Assembly (NCBI RefSeq): GCF_009193185.1
Contig: NZ_VUKF01000006.1
Span: 1 to 64,000, forward strand
Direction: 5' to 3'
Length of the DNA: 64,000 nucleotides
DNA from: Georgenia thermotolerans
Lineage (GTDB): Bacteria > Actinomycetota > Actinomycetes > Actinomycetales > Actinomycetaceae
Translations under genes and position numbers: made by a program
The notes under the pieces: generated by a model
Told to the model about the DNA's origin: nothing
Database searches by the model: none
Seen by the model: the letters and a program-made list of their open reading frames with translations, nothing else
In this document: piece after piece, positions 18,394-28,936 of the stretch
Numbering within the stretch: position 1 is the first letter of the stretch
How the letters are laid out: every line of letters starts with the position of its first letter

Positions 18394-19208
18394 GGGCTGC
18401 CGCCTCCGCGTTCGTGGCGGCTCTGACCGTCCTGGCGGGGCTGGTCCTCGCGGCCCCGGCCCGGGCCACGCACGACGTCGACGCCACGACCGGTGCCCCC
18501 GCCGCCGGCCCCGGGGTCCCGGCCGAGGTGGCCGAGTGGTTCCGGGCGGAGGGACCCAACGCCGTCATCGCCGGCGCCGCCCAGCTGCCCGAGCTGACCC
18601 CGCAGCAGCGCGGGGAGGTGCGCGTCGGCCCCGTGCGCACCGTGATGACCTGGTCCGACGGGCTGCTGACCGGCGCCGACCTCACGCCGGCGGTCCAGCC
18701 CGCCAGCCCCGAGGAGTGGGTGGCGCCGCTGGAGCTGGGCGAGGCTGCCGTGGGCGTGCTCCTCGCCGGCCGCGAGGGCGCGGGCCGGCAGCTGCACGCC
18801 GAGGTCCGCGGCGACGCCGACCTGGGGGAGGCGGTTCGCGGCCTGGACCTGAGCACCCCGCTCGTGCACGACGAGCCGCTCGACGGGTGGTTCGCCGTCG
18901 CCGACGGCGAGGTGCGCCCCCTCGATGCCGCCGCCCGCGACGCGCTGGCCGGCGCCGCGCCGGTGGAGGTCTACCAGCCCCTGGTGCAGCAGCGCTACGA
19001 CCGCTACCGCGCGGCGGCCAGCGCCGAGCCGGGCTCGGCGGCCGAGCAGGCGCGGGCGGGCGGCAGCGGCGCGGTGGTGTGGGTCGCGGGGATCGTCGTC
19101 GTCCTGCTCGTGTGGGCCGGGGTGATCGTGTGGCTGCGCCGCCCGGAGGAGGCCCCGCGCACCGTCCGGCCGCGCGAGCGGCACCCCCGGCGCGGGGTCC
19201 GGCGCTGA
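18390..19208 (+). CDS. Hypothetical exported, C-terminally anchored membrane protein
   Basis: Not recognised as a named family. The 272-aa product has an N-terminal signal sequence (hydrophobic SAFVAALTVLAGLVLAA, likely cleavage after PARA), an extracytoplasmic domain of about 190 residues and one C-terminal membrane segment (VVWVAGIVVVLLVWAGVIVW) followed by an Arg-rich tail on the cytoplasmic side. There is no cysteine lipobox and no known catalytic motif. It is translationally coupled to tsaE (GTGA). Despite sitting inside the t6A gene group, its topology argues against a role in tRNA modification, so the location may reflect expression level rather than function. Confidence 0.75.
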   Translation: MRAAASAFVAALTVLAGLVLAAPARATHDVDATTGAPAAGPGVPAEVAEWFRAEGPNAVIAGAAQLPELTPQQRGEVRVGPVRTVMTWSDGLLTGADLTPAVQPASPEEWVAPLELGEAAVGVLLAGREGAGRQLHAEVRGDADLGEAVRGLDLSTPLVHDEPLDGWFAVADGEVRPLDAAARDALAGAAPVEVYQPLVQQRYDRYRAAASAEPGSAAEQARAGGSGAVVWVAGIVVVLLVWAGVIVWLRRPEEAPRTVRPRERHPRRGVRR

Positions 19209-19284
19209 GCGGACCGGCGCCGGCGGGCGACCGCCCCGACAACCGTGCGCTCCCGTGCCGGCGGCCCGCCGCCCGGGCCCGCAC

Positions 19285-19296
19285 TACCCTGGCCAG
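19285..19296 (+). promoter_or_regulatory. Leaderless promoter -10 element for tsaB-rimI-sseA
   Basis: TACCCT (19285-19290) lies 6 nt before the GTG of tsaB, giving tsaB-rimI-sseA a start of their own within the larger operon. Confidence 0.6.
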
Positions 19297-19983
19297 GTGC
19301 GGATCTTGTGCATCGATACCTCCAGCGGCAGCGCCGTGGCCCTCGTGGACGTCCCGGCCACCGGGCCGACCACCGTCCTGCGCGCGGCGCACAGCCCCGA
19401 CCCCCGCCGCCACGCCGAGACCCTCGGCCCCCTCGTCCAGGACGTGATGACCGCCGGCCCGCATGCGGACGCGATCGCCGTCGGCACCGGCCCGGCCCCG
19501 TTCACCGGGCTGCGGGTGGGCCTGGTCACCGCCGCCGCGCTGGGCCGGGCCCGCCACGTCCCCGTCCACGGCGTGAGCTCCCTCGACGTCCTGGCCCGCC
19601 AGGCGCTCGACGCCCGCCCGGACGCCGAGGTGCTCGTGGCCACCGACGCCCGCCGCCGGGAGGTCTACTGGGCCCGCTACCGGGCGCTGGGCGCCGACGA
19701 CGTCGAGCGGCTGGCCGGGCCGGAGGTGGCCCGGGCGGCCACCGCGGCCGAGGCGGCCGACGGCGCGCTCGTCGCCGGCGCGGGCGCCGCCCTGTACCCC
19801 GCCGACCTGCCCGCCACCGCCGGCCTGCCCGACGTGCTCGACCCCGCCGTCCTCGCGCGGCTGGTCCGCGCCCGCCTGGCCCGCGGCGAGCGCGGGGAGC
19901 AGGTCGAGCTCGGCACCGAGCCGCGCTACCTGCGCCGCCCCGACGTGCACGTGGCGGCGGCGCCCAAGCGCGCCACCGCATGA
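19297..19983 (+). CDS. tsaB: tRNA t6A biosynthesis protein TsaB
   Basis: Inactive TsaD-like partner that scaffolds the TsaB-TsaD-TsaE complex. Length is 228 aa, starting VRILCIDTSSGSAVALVD, with GTGPAPFTGLRVGLVTA typical of the ASKHA fold and the late block VATDARRREVYWARY. GTG 19297 has TACCCT 6 nt upstream. The stop overlaps the rimI start (ATGA). The usual tsaB-rimI-tsaD run is split here: sseA and sdhCAB separate rimI from tsaD. Confidence 0.94.
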   Translation: MRILCIDTSSGSAVALVDVPATGPTTVLRAAHSPDPRRHAETLGPLVQDVMTAGPHADAIAVGTGPAPFTGLRVGLVTAAALGRARHVPVHGVSSLDVLARQALDARPDAEVLVATDARRREVYWARYRALGADDVERLAGPEVARAATAAEAADGALVAGAGAALYPADLPATAGLPDVLDPAVLARLVRARLARGERGEQVELGTEPRYLRRPDVHVAAAPKRATA

Positions 19984-20483
19984 GCGCCCCGGCCCGGCTG
20001 CGCCCGCTCACGCCCGCCGACCTCGACCGGGTGCTCGCCCTCGAGCCCCAGCTCTTCGGCCGCGGCGCCTGGAGCCGGCAGGTCTACGCCGAGGAGCTGA
20101 CCACCGCGGGCCGGACCTACCTCGCCGCGGTCGTCGACGAGGGCCCCGGCGAGCTGCTCGTGGGCTGGGCGGGCCTGGCCGCGGGGGAGGAGGCGCAGGT
20201 CATGACCATCGGCGTGGCCCCCGGCTACCGCCGCCGCGGCATCGCCACCCAGATGCTCGGCGCCCTCCTCGACGTCGCCCGCGACCAGGGCGCGCACAGC
20301 GTGCTGCTGGAGGTGCGCGCCTCCGACGACGGCGCCCAGGCGCTCTACGCCCGCGCCGGCTTCGTCCCCATCGGCCGCCGGCGCCACTACTACGTCGCCG
20401 AGGGGGAGGACGCCATCGTCATGCGCACCCAGCTGCGCCGGGGCCCCGGCCCGATCGGCAGCGAGCAGGTGGGCGCCCGATGA
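19980..20483 (+). CDS. rimI: Ribosomal-protein-alanine N-acetyltransferase RimI
   Basis: GNAT enzyme that acetylates the N-terminus of ribosomal protein S18 and, in some bacteria, other proteins. Length is 167 aa, with the acetyl-CoA binding motif VAPGYRRRGIATQML (about residues 80-94), LLEVRASDDGAQALYARAGF and the RRHYY region after it. It overlaps tsaB by ATGA and sseA by ATGA. The C-terminal RRGPGPIGSEQVGAR is a non-conserved tail. Confidence 0.92.
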   Translation: MSAPARLRPLTPADLDRVLALEPQLFGRGAWSRQVYAEELTTAGRTYLAAVVDEGPGELLVGWAGLAAGEEAQVMTIGVAPGYRRRGIATQMLGALLDVARDQGAHSVLLEVRASDDGAQALYARAGFVPIGRRRHYYVAEGEDAIVMRTQLRRGPGPIGSEQVGAR

Positions 20484-21337
20484 CCCGCCAGGACGTGCTC
20501 GTCACCGCCGAGGAGCTGGCCTGCGAGCTCGCCGGGCCGCGCCCGCCCGTGCTGCTCGACGTGCGGTGGGCGCTGGGCGCCCCGCACGGCGGCGCCGCCT
20601 ACCGCGCCGGCCACCTGCCCGGCGCGGTGTTCGTCGACCTGGAGACCGAGCTCGCCGCCCCGCCCACGCCCGCCGCCGGCCGTCACCCGCTGCCCGCACC
20701 GGCGGACCTCCAGGCCGCGGCCCGCCGCTGGGGCGTCCGCGACGGCGACCGGGTGGTCGCCTACGACGCCGTCGGCGGCACCTCCGCCGCCCGCGTCTGG
20801 TGGCTGCTCCGTTGGGCCGGCCTCGCCGACATCCGGCTCCTCGACGGCGGCCTGACCGCCTGGCGGGACGGCGGCCTGCCGCTGGAGACCGGGGAGGTCC
20901 GCCCGGCCGAGGGCGACGTCGTCCTGCCGCTGGTGGCCTCCGGCCGGCCGGGGATGCCCACCGTGGACGCCGACGGCGCCGCGGCCTGGCCGGCGGCCGG
21001 TGTGCTGCTCGACGCCCGCGCCGGGGAGCGGTTCCGCGGTGAGGTGGAGCCGGTGGACCCGCGCGCCGGCCACGTGCCCGGGGCCCGCAGCGCCCCGACC
21101 ACCGACAACCTCACGCCCGCGGGGACCTTCCGGCCGGCGGCGGAGCTCGCCGCGCGCTTCGCGGCCCTGGGCGTCGACGGCGCCGCGCCGGTGGCGGTCT
21201 ACTGCGGCTCGGGCGTCACCGCGGCCCACGAGGTGGCGGCCCTGGCCAGCCTCGGACTCCCGGCGGCGCTCTACCCCGGCTCCTGGTCGCAGTGGTCGGC
21301 CGACCCCGCCCGCCCGGCGGCCACGGGCGGCGAGTGA
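20480..21337 (+). CDS. sseA: Thiosulfate/3-mercaptopyruvate sulfurtransferase (two rhodanese domains)
   Basis: Tandem rhodanese: the inactive N-terminal domain contains LLDVRWALGAPHGGAAYRAG and GHLPGAVFVDL, and the C-terminal domain carries the active-site cysteine in VAVYCGSGVTAAHE (about residue 240). It transfers sulfane sulfur to thiol or cyanide acceptors; the CGSGVTA loop resembles the CG(S/T)GVTA of 3-mercaptopyruvate-type enzymes. Length is 285 aa, normal. It is coupled to rimI by ATGA and is the last gene before a 22-bp repeat array. Its presence between rimI and tsaD is not part of the conserved actinobacterial order. Confidence 0.9.
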   Translation: MTRQDVLVTAEELACELAGPRPPVLLDVRWALGAPHGGAAYRAGHLPGAVFVDLETELAAPPTPAAGRHPLPAPADLQAAARRWGVRDGDRVVAYDAVGGTSAARVWWLLRWAGLADIRLLDGGLTAWRDGGLPLETGEVRPAEGDVVLPLVASGRPGMPTVDADGAAAWPAAGVLLDARAGERFRGEVEPVDPRAGHVPGARSAPTTDNLTPAGTFRPAAELAARFAALGVDGAAPVAVYCGSGVTAAHEVAALASLGLPAALYPGSWSQWSADPARPAATGGE

Positions 21338-21362
21338 CCGCCCGGGCGGGAGCCGGCTGAGC

Positions 21363-21450
21363 CGCCGCCACGTCCCGGCCGTGACGCCGCCACGTCCCGG
21401 CCGTGTCGCCGCCATGTCCCGGCCGTGTCGCCGCCATGTCCGCGGCCGTG
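21363..21450 (+). repeat. Four 22-bp tandem repeats downstream of sseA
   Basis: Copies begin at 21363, 21385, 21407 and 21429 and share CGCCGCC-A(C/T)GTC-C(C/G)-GGCCGTG. The repeat is perfect apart from single-base changes. Each ends CGGCCGTG(A/T), similar to the CGGTCGTGA of the 19-bp family at 25253, so it may be a relative. Confidence 0.9.
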
Positions 21451-21783
21451 ACGGGGGAGGTCGGAGCCGTCCGGGCAGCGCGCACCCGGTCGGAATGAGG
21501 CCGGACCGAGGGGCGCGACACCCCCTCGAACGTCATCTCAGCGAACACATGGCTGAACAGCGAACGTGAACGGCGCACTGGCGCCGCACCCGCCCGCCGG
21601 CGGCTGCCGGAGTTACGGCCGCCGCACCACCGCGCGTCGGTGCGCACCGCGGTCAGGACCAACGGACGGGAGGCGCCGTCGGATCCCGACACCGGGTGTG
21701 ATACGGCCCACGCGATGGCCGGTATGCGAACGAAATGCCGTAAAGGTGCCCGGGCGGTGGCGCGGCTGTGACCTAGAACTCGG

Positions 21784-21796
21784 TACCATCAGGACC
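21784..21796 (+). promoter_or_regulatory. Leaderless promoter -10 element for sdhCAB
   Basis: TACCAT (21784-21789) lies 7 nt before the ATG of sdhC. Confidence 0.6.
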
Positions 21797-22498
21797 ATGG
21801 TCACGACCACTGCGCCGACGAGGCCGCGCCGCGCCCGCAACACCACCGTCGCCCTCAAGGCGTCGATGGCCGTCACCGGCGTCATCTTCGTCCTCTTCGT
21901 TCTCCTGCACATGTACGGCAACCTCAAGGCCTTCGCCGGCCAGGAGGCCTTCGACGGCTACGCGGCCAGCCTGCGCACGCTGCTGTACCCCTACCTGCCC
22001 CACGAGGGCTTCCTGTGGATCCAGCGCCTCGTCCTCGTCGTCGCGCTCGTCGTCCACTTCTACGCTGCGGTGACGCTGTGGGCGCGGGCACGGGCCGCGC
22101 GCGGCACGCGTTACATCATGCACAAGCGCCAGGTGCAGACCTACTCCTCGCGGACCATGCGCTGGGGCGGGATCATCATCCTGGCCTTCATCATCTTCCA
22201 CCTGCTGCAGTTCACGACGCTGACCATCAACGTCGGCGGCACGTTCGACAGCCCGTACCAGCGCCTGGTGACCGCCTTCCAGCCCGAGCACTGGTACGTC
22301 TACCTCGCCTACCTCGTGGCCATCGTCCTGCTGACCATGCACGTGCGGCACGGCGTGTGGAGCGCCGCCCAGACGCTGGGCCAGAACAACCGCCGCCGCC
22401 AGCGCGGCCTCAACCTCGCCGCCTACGTGGTGGCCGGCCTGCTCCTGGTCGGGTTCATGGCGCCCCCGACGGCCATCCTGCTCGGCTTCGTGAAGTGA
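21797..22498 (+). CDS. sdhC: Succinate dehydrogenase cytochrome b subunit (b558 type)
   Basis: Five-helix membrane anchor that carries haem and the quinone site of succinate:quinone oxidoreductase, of the single-subunit b558 family found in Bacillus and actinobacteria. The 233-aa product has membrane segments near residues 24-45, 72-95, 125-150, 170-195 and 210-232. Histidines in [25 protein letters not shown] and MHVRHGVW are candidate ligands for two haems. No separate sdhD is present, which fits this type. It is the first gene of sdhCAB, with sdhA starting 8 nt later. Confidence 0.94.
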   Translation: MVTTTAPTRPRRARNTTVALKASMAVTGVIFVLFVLLHMYGNLKAFAGQEAFDGYAASLRTLLYPYLPHEGFLWIQRLVLVVALVVHFYAAVTLWARARAARGTRYIMHKRQVQTYSSRTMRWGGIIILAFIIFHLLQFTTLTINVGGTFDSPYQRLVTAFQPEHWYVYLAYLVAIVLLTMHVRHGVWSAAQTLGQNNRRRQRGLNLAAYVVAGLLLVGFMAPPTAILLGFVK

Positions 22499-22506
22499 GG
22501 GACGAA

Positions 22507-24488
<1,982 letters not shown>

Positions 24489-24492
<4 letters not shown>

Positions 24493-25232
24493 AGATCACC
24501 ATCAGGGTCATGCGCCAGGCCGGCCCGCACGCCGAGCCCCGCCTGATCGATTACGAGGTGCCGGGCGTCTCCGAGGAGATGTCCTTCCTCGAGATGCTCG
24601 ACGTGCTCAACGAGAGGCTCACCGCGCGCGGCGAGGACCCGGTGGCCTTCGACTCCGACTGCCGCGAGGGCATCTGCGGCATGTGCGGCATCGTCATCAA
24701 CGGCGTCGCGCACGGCCCGGAGCGCACCACCACCTGCCAGCTGCACATGCGGTCCTTCAAGGACGGCGACACCATCACCCTCGAGCCGTGGCGCTCCAGC
24801 GCGTTCCCGGTCATCAAGGACCTCGTGGTGGACCGCTCCTCGTTCGACCGGATCATCGACGCCGGCGGGTACATCTCGGTGAACACCGGCGCCGCGCCGG
24901 ACGCCCACGCCGTGCCGGTGCCCAAGCCGGACGCCGACCGCGCCTTCGAGGCCGCGGCCTGCATCGGCTGCGGCGCGTGCGTGGCGGCCTGCCCGAACGC
25001 CTCGGCGATGCTGTTCACCGCCGCGAAGGTCACCCACCTCGGCCTGCTGCCCCAGGGCCAGCCCGAGCGGGACGCCCGCGTGGTGAACATGCTCGCCCAG
25101 CACGACGCCGAGGGCTTCGGCGGGTGCACCAACATCGGCGAGTGCGCCGCGGTGTGCCCCAAGGAGATCCCGCTGGACGTCATCTCCACGCTCAACGCCG
25201 ACCTCGAGCGGGCGATGGTGCACGGCCGCTGA
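24489..25232 (+). CDS. sdhB: Succinate dehydrogenase iron-sulfur subunit
   Basis: Carries the three Fe-S centres between FAD and the quinone/haem subunit. In the 247-aa product Cys58, 63, 66 and 83 (CREGICGMC and TTCQLH) bind the [2Fe-2S] centre, [11 protein letters not shown] the [4Fe-4S] centre and [16 protein letters not shown] the [3Fe-4S] centre. GTG 24489 overlaps the sdhA stop. It is followed by a 19-bp repeat array and then a 22-bp-stem terminator. fumC, the next TCA enzyme, is at 43.8 kb. Confidence 0.97.
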
Positions 25233-25245
25233 GCCGCCCCCTCCG

Positions 25246-25361
25246 GCGAGACGTCATCTAGGCGCCAAGACGTCATCTCGGTCGTGAGGCGTCATCTTGG
25301 TCGTGAGGCGTCATCTCGGTCGTGAGGTGTCATCTCGGTCGTGAGGCGTCATCTTCGTGCT
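25246..25361 (+). repeat. 19-bp tandem repeat array A, downstream of sdhB
   Basis: Six copies with exact 19-bp spacing; the core GTCATCT begins at 25253, 25272, 25291, 25310, 25329 and 25348. The typical unit is GTCATCTCGGTCGTGAGGC. On the opposite strand this is the GACGYCTCG core of arrays B, D and E. Confidence 0.95.
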
Positions 25362-25407
25362 GAGTCGATGGGCCCCGCTCCCGAACGGGAGCGGGGCCCA
25401 TCGACTC
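25362..25407. terminator. Very long perfect hairpin between sdhB and tsaD
   Basis: A perfect 22-bp stem (25362-25383 with 25386-25407, 2-nt loop) containing GGGCCCCGCTCCCG. It probably ends the sdh transcript in the forward direction. There is no U-tract. Confidence 0.8.
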
Positions 25408-25459
25408 GGCGCGGCCGCCGCCGTCGGCCCCGCGGTTCCGGACGACAAATGGCCGCGCG

Positions 25460-25471
25460 TACCCTGGTGCG
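25460..25471 (+). promoter_or_regulatory. Leaderless promoter -10 element for tsaD
   Basis: TACCCT (25460-25465) lies 6 nt before the GTG of tsaD. Confidence 0.6.
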
Positions 25472-26515
25472 GTGAGCGAACCCCTCATCCTCGGCATCGA
25501 GACCTCCTGTGACGAGACTGGCGCGGCGCTCGTGCGCGGCCGTGAGCTGCTCGCCGACGTCACCGCCTCCTCCATGGACGAACACGCCCGCTACGGCGGC
25601 ATCGTCCCCGAGGTGGCGTCGCGCGCCCACCTCGAGGCCTTCGTGCCCACCATCGACGCCGCCCTCGCGGCGGCCGAGGTGGACCTCGCCGACGTCGACG
25701 CCATCGCCGTCACCGCCGGGCCGGGCCTGGTCGGGTCCCTGACCGTGGGGGTCTCCGGCGCCAAGGCGCTGGCCCTGGCCACCGGCAAGCCGCTGTACGG
25801 CGTCAACCACGTCATCGGGCACGCCGCCGTCGACGAGCTCGTCCACGGCGCCTTCCCCGACCGGTTCATCGCCCTGGTCGTCTCGGGCGGCCACACCTCC
25901 CTGCTGCTGGTGGACAACATCGCCACCGGCGTGACCGAGCTGGGCCAGACCCTCGACGACGCCGCGGGCGAGGCGTTCGACAAGGTCGGGCGCCTGCTGG
26001 GCCTGCCCTACCCCGGCGGCCCGCACGTGGACCGGCTCTCCCAGCAGGGCGACCCCACGGCCATCCGGTTCCCCCGGGGCCTGTCGACCGGCAAGGACAA
26101 GGTCCGCCACCCCTACGACTTCTCCTTCTCCGGCCTCAAGACGGCGGTGGCCCGCTACGTCGAGGCCTGCGAGGACCGCGGCGAGCCGGTCCCGGCGGCC
26201 GACGTCGCCGCCGGCTTCTCCGAGTCCGTCGCCGATGTCCTCACCGCCAAGGCCCTGGCCGCCTGCCAGTACCACGGCTGCGACACCCTCGTCGTCGGCG
26301 GCGGGTTCTCGGCCAACTCCCGGCTGCGGTCGCTGGCGGCGGAGCGGGCGGAGCAGCACGGCATCACGGTGCGCATCCCGCCCATCCGGTACTGCACCGA
26401 CAACGGCGCGATGATCGCCGCGCTGGGCTCCGCCCTCGTGCGCGAGGGGGCGGCGCCGTCGTCCCTGGACCTGCCCACGGACTCGGGTATGCCGCTGGAG
26501 ACCGTGCGCGTGTGA
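25472..26515 (+). CDS. tsaD: tRNA N6-threonylcarbamoyltransferase TsaD
   Basis: Catalytic subunit that transfers the threonylcarbamoyl group to A37 of tRNAs reading ANN codons. The 347-aa product starts [17 protein letters not shown]. The metal-binding [10 protein letters not shown] motif is near residue 110. [28 protein letters not shown] and [12 protein letters not shown] complete the ASKHA fold. GTG 25472 has TACCCT 6 nt upstream. It is separated from tsaB/rimI by sseA-sdhCAB, so the usual gene run is broken. It converges on the HAAS-type gene. Confidence 0.97.
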   Translation: MSEPLILGIETSCDETGAALVRGRELLADVTASSMDEHARYGGIVPEVASRAHLEAFVPTIDAALAAAEVDLADVDAIAVTAGPGLVGSLTVGVSGAKALALATGKPLYGVNHVIGHAAVDELVHGAFPDRFIALVVSGGHTSLLLVDNIATGVTELGQTLDDAAGEAFDKVGRLLGLPYPGGPHVDRLSQQGDPTAIRFPRGLSTGKDKVRHPYDFSFSGLKTAVARYVEACEDRGEPVPAADVAAGFSESVADVLTAKALAACQYHGCDTLVVGGGFSANSRLRSLAAERAEQHGITVRIPPIRYCTDNGAMIAALGSALVREGAAPSSLDLPTDSGMPLETVRV

Positions 26516-26597
26516 GCTGACGGCGTGTCGCCGGGCAGAGCTGTGTCGGGCAGCCCGGGCGGCAGGGTGCCGACCCGCGCCGCGTCCGGGCGGAGGA

Positions 26598-27140
26598 TCA
26601 GGGCTGGTCCGGCCGCAGCGCCGGGACCACCCGCCAGCCGCGGGCGCCGACGACGAGCAGCACGGCGGCGAGGACCAGGCCGCCGGGGAAGCCCTGGCTG
26701 CTCACCGAGAACTGGGCGTCCGTCACGACGACCGTGAGCTCGAGCCAGAACAGCCGCGCCTCCACCCCGGCCGGCCCTGCGCCGTCGGCCACCTGGACCA
26801 GGGCGGCGGTGAACGTCGTGACCGCGAGCAGCCACACCACCAGCCAGCCGGCCGCCCAGGTGGCGCCGACCAGCCAGCGCGGGCGGTCGCGGGGGAGCAG
26901 GGCGAGGTACTCGCCGGCGAGCGTCCGGGGGTTGCCGAGCCCGTCGATCGCCTCGGCCATCGAGGTGGCGGCCGCGGCGGCGTCGAGCTCGCCGCGCAGC
27001 TGCGCCACGAGGGCCCGGCGCTGTTTGCCCGGATAGGTGTCCAGCCAGAGTTGGAGGCGCAGCAGGTAGGCCTCGCGGCGGATGCGGTCGCGCAGCGGGG
27101 GCCGCGGGACGGAGACGGCGACGGTGGACTGGGCGGTCAT
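26598..27140 (-). CDS. HAAS-type membrane protein, partner of PadR
   Basis: 180-aa protein: a soluble N-terminal part of about 90 residues resembling the HAAS helical domain found beside PadR regulators (WLDTYPGKQRRALVAQLRGEL and IDGLGNPRTLAGEYLALL), then two or three membrane segments (WLVGATWAAGWLVVWLLAV, and GGLVLAAVLLVVGARGW near the end). The ATG at 27140 overlaps the padR stop (ATGA) and follows AAGGAG. Such pairs sense or control a membrane process; the effector is not evident. I am confident of the gene and less so of the family name. Confidence 0.75.
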   Translation of the reverse strand: MTAQSTVAVSVPRPPLRDRIRREAYLLRLQLWLDTYPGKQRRALVAQLRGELDAAAAATSMAEAIDGLGNPRTLAGEYLALLPRDRPRWLVGATWAAGWLVVWLLAVTTFTAALVQVADGAGPAGVEARLFWLELTVVVTDAQFSVSSQGFPGGLVLAAVLLVVGARGWRVVPALRPDQP

Positions 27141-27517
27141 GACCGGTGCTCCTTGGGGTGCGGGGGAGGGGTGAGGGCGAGCGTGACGACGTGGGTGAGG
27201 GCCTGCCAGGCGCGGCGCTGGGTCAGAAGGTGCTGGAGCCCGGCCGGCGTGGGCCGGTAGTACTTGCGGGCCGGGCCGGCGGAGGACTGCACGAGGTAGG
27301 ACTCCACGTCCCCGTCCCGCTCCAGCCGGGTCAGGACGGGGTAGACGGACCCGGCGGCGATGTCCTCGAGCCCCAGGTCCTGCAGGCGCGTGACGAGCTC
27401 GTAGCCGTAGGAGTCGCTCTCTCGGAGCAGCGCGAGCACGAGCATGGGCAGCACGCCCTTGAGTAGCTGGGGGTCGCGCGGCGGGGACGGTCGTGAACGG
27501 GGCACGCCCAGGACCAT
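27137..27517 (-). CDS. PadR family transcriptional regulator
   Basis: Small winged-helix repressor, 126 aa. The PadR core is LLKGVLPMLVLALLRESDSYGYELVTRLQ, then GSVYPVLTRLERDGDVESY and RKYYRPTPAGLQHL (wing). It has a short C-terminal helix, as in one-domain PadR-s2 members. It is translationally coupled to the HAAS-type gene, so it probably regulates this pair itself. ATG 27517 lacks a ribosome site. Just upstream, TACTAGGTA (27526-27534) is an imperfect palindrome near the expected transcript start and could be the operator. Confidence 0.85.
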   Translation of the reverse strand: MVLGVPRSRPSPPRDPQLLKGVLPMLVLALLRESDSYGYELVTRLQDLGLEDIAAGSVYPVLTRLERDGDVESYLVQSSAGPARKYYRPTPAGLQHLLTQRRAWQALTHVVTLALTPPPHPKEHRS

Positions 27518-27612
27518 ATTGCCGACTACTAGGTAATGACAAGTACCGGGCGATGATGAGGTGGAGGTTGTGCCGTCCGTCGCGGTCAGGACGGGGAAGC
27601 GCCAGCAGAGGC

Positions 27613-27745
27613 GGTGCCTCGTGGCGGCGCTGATGTCGCGTGTCGAAAATGACGCGTCGTGACGGAGTTGACGCCTCGTGACGCGGTTGACGCCTCGTGA
27701 CCAACTTGACGTCTCGTGGCGGAGTTGACGTCTCGCCGCTGGCGG
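27613..27745 (+). repeat. 19-bp tandem repeat array B, abutting the GCS2-type gene
   Basis: Seven copies at 27613, 27632, 27651, 27670, 27689, 27708 and 27727, all exactly 19 bp apart. Typical units are GACGCCTCGTGACGCGGTT and GACGTCTCGTGGCGGAGTT. The last copy ends at the base before the stop codon of the minus-strand ligase gene (27746). The first two copies are worn. Confidence 0.93.
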
Positions 27746-28876
27746 TCAGAGGGGGTGGCCGGCGCGCATCTCGGCGACCATCGACGCGACGACGCCGTCC
27801 AGGCCGCCGCGCTCGGCCACGCGCAGCTGGCGCTGGTAGGAGGCGCCGTCGTCGAGGATGCGCCGGACGTCGCCGAGCTCGGCGACGCATCCCAGCCGCT
27901 CGGCCACGGGAGCGAGCTCGTCGAGCATCCGCGTCACCGTGTCGGTGACCAGCTCCTCCTCGCCGGCGTCGTCGAGGATGAGGATCGCGTCCATGCCGTA
28001 GCGGGCCGAGCGCCACTTGTTCTCCGCGACGAACCACGGCGGGACGGTCGGCAGCGTCTCGCCGGCGTCGAGCCGCTCGGAGTAGTGCTCCACCAGGCAG
28101 TGGGTGAGCGCCGAGATGGCGAGGACCTCCTGGAGGTTCGTCGCGGCGTCGCACACGCGCACCTCGATCGTGCCCAGCGCCGGGGCGGGGCGGATGTCCC
28201 AGCGCAGCTCGCTGAAGGTGTCGATGACGCCGGTGCGGGTCATGTCCTCGACGTAGGCCTCGAGGTCGCCCCACCGGGTGAACTGGTACGGCACCCCGGC
28301 GGTGGGCAGCTGCTGGAACATCATCGCCCGGTTCGACGCGTACCCGGTGTCCTCCCCGCCCCAGAACGGGGAGGAGGCGGCGAGGGACTGCAGGTGCGCG
28401 AACCGGGTGAGCAGGGCGCCGATGATGGGCAGCACCTTCGCCCGGTCCTCGATGCCGACGTGCACGTGCACCCCGTACAGCAGCATCTGCCGGCCCCACC
28501 AGCGGGTGCGGTCGATGAGGGTGGCGTAGCGCTCCTTGTCCGTCACGCGCTGGTAGGCCGGGCTCGCGAAGGGGTGCGTCCCGGCGCTGGCCAGCTCGAT
28601 GCGCAGCGCCTCGGTGACCGGCCGCAGGTCCTCGATGGCGCGGGCCAGGTCGGCGCCCGCGCCGCCGACGGTGCGGTTGACGCCGGAGACCACCTCCACG
28701 GTGTTGAGGAGCAGCTCGGGGTGGACGTGCGGGTGCGGGCGCCCGTCCGGGCCGGCGACGCCGTCCAGGACGGACGTCGCGGCCTGGCGCAGGTCGCCGG
28801 AGTCGGCGTCGACAAGCTGGAGCTCCCACTCGATGCCGACGGACGAGCGCGGGGAGGTGGCGAAGGACAGGCTCAC
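27746..28876 (-). CDS. Carboxylate-amine ligase, glutamate-cysteine ligase type 2 family (YbdK-like)
   Basis: 376-aa ATP-dependent ligase of the GCS2 family, which joins an amine to a glutamate-type carboxylate. Seen: VGIEWELQLVD near the N-terminus, PELLLNTVEVVSGV, GVHVHVGIEDR, WGGEDTGYASNR and LRWDIRPAPALGTIEVRVCD, all typical of YbdK/GshA-like proteins. Actinobacteria use mycothiol, so true glutathione synthesis is not assumed; an EgtA-like or generic gamma-glutamyl ligase role is possible. GTG 28876 has CACACT 6 nt upstream (leaderless). Array B directly follows the stop. Confidence 0.85.
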   Translation of the reverse strand: MSLSFATSPRSSVGIEWELQLVDADSGDLRQAATSVLDGVAGPDGRPHPHVHPELLLNTVEVVSGVNRTVGGAGADLARAIEDLRPVTEALRIELASAGTHPFASPAYQRVTDKERYATLIDRTRWWGRQMLLYGVHVHVGIEDRAKVLPIIGALLTRFAHLQSLAASSPFWGGEDTGYASNRAMMFQQLPTAGVPYQFTRWGDLEAYVEDMTRTGVIDTFSELRWDIRPAPALGTIEVRVCDAATNLQEVLAISALTHCLVEHYSERLDAGETLPTVPPWFVAENKWRSARYGMDAILILDDAGEEELVTDTVTRMLDELAPVAERLGCVAELGDVRRILDDGASYQRQLRVAERGGLDGVVASMVAEMRAGHPL

Positions 28877-28936
28877 GGGGTCAGTGTGCCGTCTGCCCGG
28901 GCCCCGGCGCCCGCCCGGCCCCGGCGCCGGCGACCC

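Larger units (their letters stand above)
21338..21796 (+). other. 459-bp gap between sseA and sdhC
   Basis: No gene is seen on either strand. It holds the 22-bp array (21363-21450) and the sdhC promoter. Two TGTGA half-sites (21697-21701 and 21767-21771) resemble half of the CRP/GlxR consensus; the first continues as TGTGA-N6-CCACG. This is only a weak hint of cAMP-receptor control of sdh. Confidence 0.5.

Noticed and set aside
21697-21771. Confident CRP/GlxR site upstream of sdhC
   Set aside because: Only TGTGA half-sites are present; the second halves match poorly. Kept only as a weak hint in the gap entry.
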